A stretch of DNA of 27,082 bases from the NCBI GenBank assembly GCA_900549625.1, contig URPE01000017.1, forward strand, positions 1-27,082, read 5' to 3'. This document shows, piece by piece, positions 16,093-23,480 of the stretch. This DNA comes from an uncultured Mycoplasmatota bacterium (GTDB lineage: Bacteria; Bacillota_I; Bacilli_A; RF39; UBA660). Both the position numbers and the translations under genes were made by a program. Under the pieces are notes generated by a model. It made no database searches. It saw only the letters and a program-made list of their open reading frames with translations, and was not told the DNA's origin. How positions within the stretch are numbered: the stretch's first letter is position 1; each line of letters starts with the position of its first letter.

Positions 16093-16874
16093 AACAATTC
16101 CTCCTTACAATATTTATTTAATACACAATCAACACCATCTCTTAAAAGTTTACCATCACTTATCCCTATCAAATAATTATAACTTTTTTTATTACCAATC
16201 TGAATATAATTTATCGGTATACATTTAATAAGCCCACTACCATTTAATGTATTATAGGGAACATAAAAATAATTTATATTTATTTTAGGTAAAGCTTTTT
16301 CATTAACAATTATCACCCTTTTTTTCGTAACTGGATCTCTTAACTTATTACCCGTATCTAAATATGATACTAAGTTTAAGGTCACTTTATTTTTCAAAAC
16401 TATTTTTACAGAATAATATTCATCATATTCTTGCATTTCTATTTTCTCTTTTTTATAGATATATAACATAATTGGTGAAAATATGACTAAAAATACATAA
16501 TTAACAGAAATTTTGTTATAGCTAAATATTAATCCATTATTACTTTCACTAAACGAAAGATTTAAAAAGTAAAGAAAACCACCTAACACAGTACTAGTCA
16601 TATAAAGATAACTTAAGTTTTGAATAGTGTATTTCTTATCTTTTAAGCCAAAAGTTACGATTACCATTAAAAAAGCCATAACAAACTTTAAAATCATAAG
16701 TAAAACTGAATTAAGAGAGAAAAACAAGGTAAAAAAGCTTAATGACCCAACTAAAGAACCTGCAAATATTTTTTTTAACGCTACATTTCTTTTTAATGTA
16801 TTGTTAACGGTAAGTAGTAAAGAAAAGTCAAAAAAGAGATTTAATAAGAAAACAAGGTCAATGTATATTGTCAT
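16089..16874 (-). CDS. spoIIGA: Sporulation sigma-E factor-processing peptidase SpoIIGA
   Basis: SpoIIGA is a membrane aspartic protease that removes the pro-sequence of sigma-E once the forespore septum forms. About five membrane helices fill the first 140 residues. The catalytic motif LDTGNKLRDP places the active-site Asp at 173 (Asp183 in the B. subtilis protein by recall), followed by KKRVIIVNEKALP. The protein is 261 aa, clearly shorter than the roughly 309 aa in B. subtilis; the shortening is mostly at the C-terminus. GGTGAGAG precedes the ATG. The ftsA-ftsZ-...-spoIIGA-sigE order is the classic Bacilli arrangement. Confidence 0.93.
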   Translation of the reverse strand: MTIYIDLVFLLNLFFDFSLLLTVNNTLKRNVALKKIFAGSLVGSLSFFTLFFSLNSVLLMILKFVMAFLMVIVTFGLKDKKYTIQNLSYLYMTSTVLGGFLYFLNLSFSESNNGLIFSYNKISVNYVFLVIFSPIMLYIYKKEKIEMQEYDEYYSVKIVLKNKVTLNLVSYLDTGNKLRDPVTKKRVIIVNEKALPKININYFYVPYNTLNGSGLIKCIPINYIQIGNKKSYNYLIGISDGKLLRDGVDCVLNKYCKEELL

Positions 16875-16889
16875 ACTCTCACCATTTAT

Positions 16890-16923
16890 ATCTTAACACA
16901 ACAAAAAAAGAATTCTTGTCGAA
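16890..16923 (-). promoter_or_regulatory. Candidate Spo0A-controlled promoter of spoIIGA-sigE
   Basis: On the minus strand TTCGACA (16917-16923), a Spo0A-box core, is followed after 21 bases by TAAGAT (16890-16895), 16 bases before the spoIIGA start. A too-long spacer with a Spo0A site over the -35 region is the known design of the B. subtilis spoIIG promoter. The box sits in the hairpin of the upstream terminator. The assignment is inferred from motif and context. Confidence 0.45.
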
Positions 16924-16927
16924 TTCT
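16909..16927 (-). terminator. Intrinsic terminator of ftsA-ftsZ-DUF1653
   Basis: Perfect 7-base arms AGAATTC/GAATTCT around GACAA, then seven T on the minus strand, a few bases after the DUF1653 stop. Confidence 0.78.
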
Positions 16928-16930
16928 GTC

Positions 16931-17176
16931 TTACTCACAAATTTCTTCAAAACGATATTTTTGTTTAACTTGGGGATATTTTTCATGATCAACTTCTGAT
17001 AAAAACATACTCTTTGGTCTAGCATAAATACCCGGTTTATGATTATCAGTACTTGCTGTACAACAATATATTACAAGTTCTTCATTAGTTTCGCTATGTT
17101 TAGCAATAGTAATTACATAAGCAATTGAACCTTTAAAGTGTTTATAAGCTCCACCTATTACAATTTGTCTATCCAT
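16931..17176 (-). CDS. DUF1653 family protein
   Basis: This 81-aa protein fits DUF1653: an early GGAYKHFKGSIAYVITIAKHSETNEELVIYCC, then GIYARPKSMFLSEVDHEKYPQVKQKYRFEEI. Family members are small beta-barrel-like proteins of unknown function, found alone or attached to other domains. Its ATG overlaps the ftsZ stop (TAATG), so translation is coupled to FtsZ, and the ftsAZ terminator follows. A role in division is only suggested by position. Confidence 0.82.
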   Translation of the reverse strand: MDRQIVIGGAYKHFKGSIAYVITIAKHSETNEELVIYCCTASTDNHKPGIYARPKSMFLSEVDHEKYPQVKQKYRFEEICE

Positions 17177-18228
17177 TAAAAACTATCCTTACTTCTTAAA
17201 AATGAAGGAATATCGAATTCAGTAGTGTCATCTTCATCTACTCTTCTTTTTGGCATTTCATCATCATTTTTCTCATCTTTACCATCAAAACCAGTAGCAA
17301 TAACAGTAACAATAACTTCATCAGACAAATTAGAATTTGGAATAGCACCAAAGATAATATTGATATCACTATTAGCAGCTTCCCTAACTGTTTCAACCGC
17401 ATCTTCAATTTCAAATAGTGTTAATGAGTCTCCGCCAGTTATATTAATAATTGCATCTGTTGCCCCATCAATAGTAGTTTCAAGTAACGCACTAGATACA
17501 GCTTGACGAGCTGCTTCAACTGCTCTATTATCACCAATACCCATACCAATACCTATTAAAGCTGTACCAGATTTCTCCATAACAGTTTTAATATCAGCAA
17601 AGTCAAGGTTAACTATACCAGTAACCGCAATTAAATCAGATATAGATTGAACACCACGATGTAAAACATTATCAACTTCTTTAAAGGCATCTTGGAATGT
17701 TGTTGTTTTATCAATAATATCTCTTAATCTATCATTTGGAATAATTATTAATGTATCAACATGTTTCTTTAATTCTTCTAAACCAACTAAAGCATGCTCC
17801 ATTCTTCTTTTACCTTCAAATCTAAATGGTTTTGTAACAATTCCAACCGTTAAAGCTCCCGTTTCTTGTGCAATCTCTGCTATTATAGGTGCCGCACCTG
17901 TACCAGTACCGCCACCAAGACCACAAGCAACAAAAACCATGTCAGCTCCCTTTACAGCTTCTTCTATTTCTTTTTTACTTTCTAAAGCTGCTTCACGACC
18001 AACTTCTGGATTAGAACCAGCCCCACGGCCACCTGTAATATTAGCCCCAATTTGAATTTTATTAGTAGCTTTAGAAGCATTTAAAACTTGTAAATCAGTA
18101 TTTACAACGTAAAATTCAACTCCTTGTACTCCTTCTTCTATCATTCGGTTTACCGCGTTATTCCCGCCGCCACCGACACCAAATACTTTTATTTTTGCAA
18201 TTGGATCAATTTTTAAACTTCCATCCAT
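17176..18228 (-). CDS. ftsZ: Cell division GTPase FtsZ
   Basis: FtsZ polymerises into the cytokinetic ring. The 350-aa protein shows the N-terminal VFGVGGGGNNAVNRMI, the GTP-binding tubulin signature GGGTGTG at residues 105-111, the T7 synergy region (NLDFADIKTVM), and a C-terminal FtsA/SepF-binding peptide (DIPSFLRSK). The variable linker is short and acidic (about 25 residues), giving a length below the 380-390 aa usual in Bacilli. An AGGAGGG ribosome-binding site supports the start. It lies directly below ftsA. Confidence 0.98.
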   Translation of the reverse strand: MDGSLKIDPIAKIKVFGVGGGGNNAVNRMIEEGVQGVEFYVVNTDLQVLNASKATNKIQIGANITGGRGAGSNPEVGREAALESKKEIEEAVKGADMVFVACGLGGGTGTGAAPIIAEIAQETGALTVGIVTKPFRFEGKRRMEHALVGLEELKKHVDTLIIIPNDRLRDIIDKTTTFQDAFKEVDNVLHRGVQSISDLIAVTGIVNLDFADIKTVMEKSGTALIGIGMGIGDNRAVEAARQAVSSALLETTIDGATDAIINITGGDSLTLFEIEDAVETVREAANSDINIIFGAIPNSNLSDEVIVTVIATGFDGKDEKNDDEMPKRRVDEDDTTEFDIPSFLRSKDSF

Positions 18229-18242
18229 TGTAATACCCTCCT

Positions 18243-19487
18243 TTAATTATCAAAAAAGTAGCCAAATAATTTACCTAATATGGAATTATCACCAAAACTT
18301 TTCTTTGGTGCACTACCTAAACTTTCTGTTTCATTTTCATTAAAAATGGAAAACTCTTGCTTTCTTATTCGCAATTTTTCTTCATAATATTTAATTAATC
18401 CCACACTAGAAGAATAAATATTACTTCTTACCCCAATTTCTTTTGTTTGGCCGATTTTAGCAGAATGTCCAAAAACTTCTTCTAATAAAAGATTAAAGTT
18501 TGGCATTTCGCTTACTCCACCCGTAATCATTATATAATGAATTTCTTTTTTTGTTAAGAGATTTATTTGTTTTTTTGCTAATTTTAAAATTTCTTCAACT
18601 CTTGAAGATGCAACTTCTGTAGCCTCATATTCACTAATATCCACAATTTCATTATTTTTAGTTTGATATTTCTTCTTAATACTAGCACTTACTCCTCTTT
18701 TATGAGCTGAAGCAAGATTTAATTTAACATCTTTTGCTGTATTAAGTGGCAATTTAAATATATAAGATAAATCCGTTTCTATATAGTAAGCCCCTGTATC
18801 AATCGTTATTGTATTAGTGAGTAACCCTTTATTAAAGATTGAAACAGTCGTAGTCATATAACCAATATTTATAATAACCCCAACAACTTCTTTCATCATT
18901 TCTTTACGAAACTCATAATAATCACCAACTGGTCCTACTGAGTAATCAATTACTTTAACCCCAATTTTCTCTAAACACTTTTCTAATGTATAAACATTTT
19001 TTTTAGGCACCGTTACAACCAAAGACTTAACCGTTAATTTAACTGCTTCTTGTCCTACAGGATTTTGTGTACTTCTTTCATCATCAATAAAATAACCAGT
19101 TGGCTTTATACTAACTATTTCCCGATTTTCATTTATTTTATTATATGTACTTGCTTGCATTGCTCTTATAATATCTGTTTCTTTAATCATATGCTCATCA
19201 TTATTAATTGTAGTAGAGCCTTCTGTCAAAAAAAACTCGGCATTATCACTAGGAACACTAAGCACTACTTTATCAATACGTAAGCCTATCATATCCTCAC
19301 ATTTATTAAATACTTCTTCTAACTTTGGTAAAAGAGCTTGTGGATTTACAACAAAACCTTTTTTTATTCCTAATGATGGCACATGAGCAGCTGCAAGTAT
19401 ATTTACCTTACCATTTTTACTAACTTCGCCAACAACTAATTTTATCAAATCAGAACCAATATCAATACTTGCTAATATCTTTCTCAT
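18243..19487 (-). CDS. ftsA: Cell division protein FtsA
   Basis: FtsA is the actin-like protein that tethers FtsZ to the membrane. The roughly 414-aa product begins MRKILASIDIGSDLIKLVVGEV (phosphate-1 motif). It contains the SHS2-type 1C insertion (VLSVPSDNAEFFLTEGSTTIN) and a phosphate-2 region (GVIINIGYMTTTVSIFNKGLL). ITGGVSEMPNF follows, and a C-terminal amphipathic membrane helix (ILGKLFGYFFDN) ends it. I moved the start to 19487: GGGTGATG precedes that ATG, and the likely promoter (19515-19543) lies inside the longer open frame that begins at 19556. Confidence 0.95.
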   Translation of the reverse strand: MRKILASIDIGSDLIKLVVGEVSKNGKVNILAAAHVPSLGIKKGFVVNPQALLPKLEEVFNKCEDMIGLRIDKVVLSVPSDNAEFFLTEGSTTINNDEHMIKETDIIRAMQASTYNKINENREIVSIKPTGYFIDDERSTQNPVGQEAVKLTVKSLVVTVPKKNVYTLEKCLEKIGVKVIDYSVGPVGDYYEFRKEMMKEVVGVIINIGYMTTTVSIFNKGLLTNTITIDTGAYYIETDLSYIFKLPLNTAKDVKLNLASAHKRGVSASIKKKYQTKNNEIVDISEYEATEVASSRVEEILKLAKKQINLLTKKEIHYIMITGGVSEMPNFNLLLEEVFGHSAKIGQTKEIGVRSNIYSSSVGLIKYYEEKLRIRKQEFSIFNENETESLGSAPKKSFGDNSILGKLFGYFFDN

Positions 19488-19514
19488 TTCATCACCCATA
19501 TTTTTCATAAAACA

Positions 19515-19543
19515 ATTATATCTAAAAATATATAAAAAAACAA
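19515..19543 (-). promoter_or_regulatory. Promoter for the ftsA-ftsZ operon
   Basis: TTGTTT (19538-19543), 17 bases, TATAAT (19515-19520) on the minus strand, about 28 bases before the chosen ftsA start. Confidence 0.6.
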
Positions 19544-19570
19544 TTTCTTTTAACACTAGTTAAAGAAAAA

Positions 19571-19588
19571 ACACGAATTTAGTCGTGT
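19571..19588 (-). terminator. Intrinsic terminator of the small orphan gene
   Basis: Six-base arms ACACGA/TCGTGT around CTAAAT on the minus strand, followed by six T, about 16 bases after the small ORF's stop. Confidence 0.7.
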
Positions 19589-19603
19589 AATTTATTATTA
19601 TAA

Positions 19604-19741
19604 TTAATCCATATCTATAATTTCGTATTCAATTGAACCAATACCAAGACTTGCCGCTTCATAAACTGTATGAATAGCATGCTTTTCTTCCATACGTTTA
19701 ACTAAAGAAGCCCTACCTTTATCTAAAGAGTTTATGATCAT
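19604..19741 (-). CDS. Small orphan protein gene (45 aa, or 50 aa from a GTG)
   Basis: A short frame reads MIINSLDKGRASLVKRMEEK and ends EAASLGIGSIEYEIIDMD. The composition looks protein-like and I do not recognise it. It sits between the hairpin terminator of the DUF1848 operon and its own terminator (19571-19588), with a promoter candidate just upstream (19763-19793). The ATG at 19741 has no ribosome-binding site. An in-frame GTG at 19756 would give 50 aa and falls where transcription would start, which would make the message nearly leaderless. It could also be the remnant of a longer gene. Confidence 0.5.
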   Translation of the reverse strand: MIINSLDKGRASLVKRMEEKHAIHTVYEAASLGIGSIEYEIIDMD

Positions 19742-19762
19742 GTCATAACCAACCACACTATA

Positions 19763-19793
19763 ATCATACTACGTAAACCATAGTTTATGTCAA
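19763..19793 (-). promoter_or_regulatory. Promoter with 19-base spacer and overlapping near-palindrome
   Basis: TTGACA (19788-19793) and TATGAT (19763-19768) on the minus strand are 19 bases apart. The near-palindrome ACGTAAACCATAGTTTATGT (19771-19790, 16 of 20 positions symmetric) covers part of the -35 box and most of the spacer. A 19-base spacer with a dyad is typical of MerR-family-controlled promoters, but a repressor site is equally possible. Confidence 0.45.
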
Positions 19794-19810
19794 TAGAAAA
19801 TAAAACAATT

Positions 19811-19862
19811 CTTATAACAACCACACTGAGAGTCAAAGAAATATCAGTGCAGTTGTCATAAG
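19811..19862 (-). terminator. Long hairpin, likely terminator of the DUF1848 operon
   Basis: Two 19-base arms (19811-19829 and 19844-19862) match except at two positions, both of which can pair as G-U on the minus-strand RNA. The loop is 14 bases, and the minus strand continues with a T-rich stretch. It lies about 50 bases after the DUF1848 stop. Confidence 0.6.
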
Positions 19863-19913
19863 TGTTTCTAATAATAATTATTGTTGATCAAGTTCTTAAA
19901 TCAATTCGCCATT

Positions 19914-20804
19914 TTAATATCTTCTTATTTTTATTACATCCCCATCTTCTATATGCCCTATTAAAAGAGAAGAAGAGTCATCATGAACCATCATATTTTC
20001 TAATACCTTTTTTTCATCATAATTAGCGTAACAATACTTACAAAAATGCTTACACGTATTATAAGCTCCAATATCAACCATATTAACACATGCACATTTA
20101 CCACCCTTACGAGCCGTCCATGTTTTATAATGTTTACCAGTTAATTTATAAGCTAGTTCCTTGCTTAAACATTCGCCCTTAACAAATCCATACTCTACTA
20201 AATCCCTATTTTCAAAGCAAGTTTGTACAGATATATTATTACTACTAGCACTTTTACTAAAAGAAAGTCCTATTTCTTTATAATCACTTTCAGTAAATTC
20301 TCTAAAATTTAAATTCTTTTCATTCTTTCGTACGTTCTTATAGTCATCAATAAAAGAAACGATAATCTTATTAACATAACCATTTAACAACATACATAAT
20401 TTATTAAAAGCTCTTTTATGATACTCTAAATTATACTTATCACTTATAAATATTGGATCATACCTAACAACCACGTTTTCACGTCCTAGTATTTCAGATA
20501 TTTTTCTAACACTATCAATAACCAAAGACTTATCTATAACCCCTGGTTCAATGTCTTTCTTAAAAGGCGTAATTGTAACGTGAAATAAAATAGGCTTTTT
20601 AATATTCTTTAGCTTATCTATTATTGGCCATGGATTTTTCGTACAAAATAGTATTAAATCAACATCATCAAAATAAATTCTACTAATTAATTTAGGATTA
20701 AAAGGATTTCTAACATCAACATAACCAATATCTAGTCTTTTCATAAACCAATCACTATAAAAAGCTACAATATCAGTTCTTCCACTTACATTTAAAATCA
20801 TCAT
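19914..20804 (-). CDS. DUF1848 protein, radical-SAM-like with C-terminal cysteine cluster
   Basis: This 296-aa protein matches DUF1848: MMILNVSGRTDIVAFYSDWF, VDVRNPFNPKLISRI, DLILFCTKNPWPI, VVVRYDPIFIS and IIVSFIDDY. The C-terminal segment GKCACVNMVDIGAYNTCKHFCKYCYANY contains CxxxCxxC, the radical-SAM iron-sulfur signature, but at the C-terminus instead of near the start. As I recall, the family description notes this resemblance. Substrate is unknown. The ATG overlaps the stop of the 65-aa gene, so the two are coupled. Confidence 0.85.
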   Translation of the reverse strand: MMILNVSGRTDIVAFYSDWFMKRLDIGYVDVRNPFNPKLISRIYFDDVDLILFCTKNPWPIIDKLKNIKKPILFHVTITPFKKDIEPGVIDKSLVIDSVRKISEILGRENVVVRYDPIFISDKYNLEYHKRAFNKLCMLLNGYVNKIIVSFIDDYKNVRKNEKNLNFREFTESDYKEIGLSFSKSASSNNISVQTCFENRDLVEYGFVKGECLSKELAYKLTGKHYKTWTARKGGKCACVNMVDIGAYNTCKHFCKYCYANYDEKKVLENMMVHDDSSSLLIGHIEDGDVIKIRRY

Positions 20805-21001
20805 TATTTCCTTTTACTTTTTGTTAAAACTCTTACTTGAGTCTTTTCTTCCTTTAAAGCCGCTTCTTTAAGTTCAATATATTCATCAATTAAATCAAGT
20901 ATTTTATTAAAATTACTAAGACTAATCCCATCATCTATATGATATCCTAAGTAATGTGTAACAATATTTTCTTCTAAATATTTTTTGCCATTTTCCTCCA
21001 T
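20804..21001 (-). CDS. Small protein coupled to DUF1848
   Basis: The 65-aa product MEENGKKYLEENIVTHYLGY...LIDEYIELKEAALKEEKTQV is mostly helical and charged, and I do not recognise it. The start at 21001 has an excellent ribosome-binding site (AGGAGGT). A longer open frame upstream to 21082 has none. A TATAAT (21033-21038) with a poor -35 box lies just upstream, so it probably begins its own transcript with DUF1848. Confidence 0.65.
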   Translation of the reverse strand: MEENGKKYLEENIVTHYLGYHIDDGISLSNFNKILDLIDEYIELKEAALKEEKTQVRVLTKSKRK

Positions 21002-21074
21002 TTTTTCTACCTCCTGTAAAAGATCCAAAAATATTATACAATGAATAATAATTAAAGAAAAGAAAGTATCACAC

Positions 21075-23387
21075 CTACTCACTTCTTAATGCTTCAACTG
21101 GCTTTTTCTTACTTGCCATAATCGCTGGAACTAACCCTGCCATAACATTTAACACAATACTAAGTATTACTAACAAGGCCATAGCTTTAATAGGTAAAAT
21201 AGCAATATTTTTAATATTAATTACGTTTCGCATAGCAATGTTTATAATTAGTGTTAAAACAAGAGAACTTATAATGCCAAGTACGCCTGCTATGCCCCCT
21301 TCAATAAATGTCTCAGCTACAAACACTCTTCTTATATCTTTTTTACTAGCCCCAAGAGACATTAAAATACCTATTTCTTTTGTTCTTTCTAAAACACTTA
21401 TATAAGTAATTATAGCTATCATAATACTAGAAACCACTAAACTTATGGCAACCAAAGCAATTAAAACTAAAGAAACAACATTTACAATTCCCATAACACT
21501 TTCAATCATTGTTTTAATTAAATCATTATAAACAATAACTTTATCTTTATTACCACTATCTTCCATCTCTTTATTATAACTATTTAAAAATTTAACTATT
21601 CTATCTTTACTATCATAATCTTTAGGATAAATATTAATCCCACTAGGTTCTTCTTTTATTGCCATACCCTGCATCTTTAAAAAGTTATCTAATGTATTAA
21701 TACCATCAAAGGCTATACCGGTTAATGCATTCTTACTCTTATCAGCCATTTGTTTTTGATAAAGCGTTGTCTTTGCTGACTCACCAACAATGTACTTTGT
21801 TAAATCCTTCGTATATCCCATAAATGTATCATTACTGTCTTTACTTTTTAAAATACCCACTACTTTTAAATCAAGTCCCTTACTAACTAAATCATTAATA
21901 TATTTTTTATCAGTACTATAATCTTTATATACCCCATTCTCTAATTTATAATAATCTGTACTAAGAACTAATTTATAAGTTATATTAAGTAGTTCTTCAT
22001 AAGAATAACCACTATCACTAGTAGTATTATCTTTAATATTTAAAGCCTTCAAAAATGTCTTAGCCACTACTTTATCATCTGGAATAACTAATACTATTTC
22101 ACTTTTATTAGTAGGCACATGTCCTGCTAATAAATCATACTTACTATTTATTAACTCTTCATTACTAATGAGTTCTTTGAAATAATCATCATTAAAGTCA
22201 TACCAACTATTCCCATTAATATTAAGTTTTTTAGCCCCATTATTTTCTAAAGAATACACTTGCAAATCTATATTATAAACATAATCAAGCTCTAATATAC
22301 TATCATTAATTTCATTATGTTTTTCTAAATATGCCTTAAAAGATTTTAAATCATTACTCTTCTTTAAACTAGTTTGTTTATTATCATTATAAGAACAAAT
22401 ATCATTATTACAACTCTTCTTTTCATTTACTTGTAGAGTTATCATATCATCATAACTAATCGCATTTTTCTGTAATGTTATTGGGTAATCTTTTAAAGAA
22501 TTTCTTTCCATATCTTTAACATAACTATTAACACCATTTGCTAAAGCCAGAATAAGAGCAATCCCAATTATCCCAATTGACCCAGCTAAAGCCGTTAAAA
22601 ATGTTCTTCCCTTTTTAGTAAGTAAATTATGTAGTGATAAATTTAAAGAAGTTAAAAAACCCATTTTTTTATTTTGACCATATTTCTTATTATCTTTCCT
22701 CTTACTATTCTTCTTATTACCCGTATCACTTATAACTACCCCATCTTGCATCGTAATAATGCGGTTAGAATAAGTTTTAGCAAGAGACTCATTATGTGTA
22801 ACCATAATAACTATTTTATTATTTGCTACTCTTTTTAAAAGTTCCATTATTTCTTTACTAGTTTTTGAATCAAGCGCACCCGTTGGTTCATCAGCTAATA
22901 TAATATCTGGGTCACTCACTAAAGCCCTAGCAATAGCAACCCTTTGCATTTGTCCACCCGATAATTCAGTTGGTAATTTATTTATATGTTTACTAAGTCC
23001 TACATCATCTAAAGCTTCTACCGCTTTTTTTCTTCTGCTTTTTAAAGACATTCCATTTAAAGTAAGGGCAAGCATCACGTTTTCTAAAACACTCTGCGTC
23101 ATAATTAAATTATAATTTTGAAAAACAAACCCCACCATATAATTACGATAAGCATCATTATCTTTATCAGTATAATTCTTAGTAGAAACGCCATTAATAA
23201 GTAAGTCTCCTTCATCATATTTATCAAGTGCCCCAATAATATTTAAAAGCGTTGTTTTGCCAGATCCACTAGGTCCTAAAATACTTGTAAATTCATTTTC
23301 ATAAAACTTAAGGGAAATATCTTTTAAAACTTTAAATTCCTCTTTTCCAATCTTATAACTTTTACTAATATTTCTTAATTCTAACAT
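21075..23387 (-). CDS. MacB-like ABC transporter, fused ATPase and FtsX permease
   Basis: The 770-aa protein joins both halves of an exporter. Residues 1-230 are an ABC ATPase: Walker A GPSGSGKT (38-45), signature LSGGQ (142-146), Walker B ILADEP, and GFVFQNYNLI as Q-loop. After a basic linker, a membrane helix (FLTALAGSIGIIGIALILALANGV) leads into a large outer domain of roughly 340 residues. Three C-terminal helices follow in the FtsX/MacB arrangement (SLVVSSIMIAIITYISVLERTKEIGILMSLGASKKDIRRVF...PIKAMALLVILSIVLNVMAGLVPA). Such mechanotransmission transporters export peptides or lipids, or signal to the cell wall. No partner membrane-fusion protein or two-component system is adjacent. Confidence 0.9.
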   Translation of the reverse strand: MLELRNISKSYKIGKEEFKVLKDISLKFYENEFTSILGPSGSGKTTLLNIIGALDKYDEGDLLINGVSTKNYTDKDNDAYRNYMVGFVFQNYNLIMTQSVLENVMLALTLNGMSLKSRRKKAVEALDDVGLSKHINKLPTELSGGQMQRVAIARALVSDPDIILADEPTGALDSKTSKEIMELLKRVANNKIVIMVTHNESLAKTYSNRIITMQDGVVISDTGNKKNSKRKDNKKYGQNKKMGFLTSLNLSLHNLLTKKGRTFLTALAGSIGIIGIALILALANGVNSYVKDMERNSLKDYPITLQKNAISYDDMITLQVNEKKSCNNDICSYNDNKQTSLKKSNDLKSFKAYLEKHNEINDSILELDYVYNIDLQVYSLENNGAKKLNINGNSWYDFNDDYFKELISNEELINSKYDLLAGHVPTNKSEIVLVIPDDKVVAKTFLKALNIKDNTTSDSGYSYEELLNITYKLVLSTDYYKLENGVYKDYSTDKKYINDLVSKGLDLKVVGILKSKDSNDTFMGYTKDLTKYIVGESAKTTLYQKQMADKSKNALTGIAFDGINTLDNFLKMQGMAIKEEPSGINIYPKDYDSKDRIVKFLNSYNKEMEDSGNKDKVIVYNDLIKTMIESVMGIVNVVSLVLIALVAISLVVSSIMIAIITYISVLERTKEIGILMSLGASKKDIRRVFVAETFIEGGIAGVLGIISSLVLTLIINIAMRNVINIKNIAILPIKAMALLVILSIVLNVMAGLVPAIMASKKKPVEALRSE

Positions 23388-23421
23388 GTCTAATTCTCCT
23401 TCACAAAAAATATTAACACCT

Positions 23422-23455
23422 ATAATAGCATATCACAAGTTAGTATTTTGTCGAA
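23422..23455 (-). promoter_or_regulatory. Promoter of the ABC transporter with Spo0A-box-like element
   Basis: On the minus strand, TTCGACA (23449-23455) is followed after 21 bases by an extended -10, TGC-TATTAT (-10 hexamer at 23422-23427). The geometry equals that upstream of spoIIGA. The TTCGACA merges with the T-run of the cadA terminator. Confidence 0.4.
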
Positions 23456-23457
23456 AA

Positions 23458-23480
23458 AAGAAAGTATTTAAAACTTTCTT
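23458..23480 (-). terminator. Intrinsic terminator of cadC-cadA
   Basis: Eight-base perfect arms AAGAAAGT/ACTTTCTT around a 7-base loop, followed by Ts on the minus strand; overlaps the cadA stop. Confidence 0.65.
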
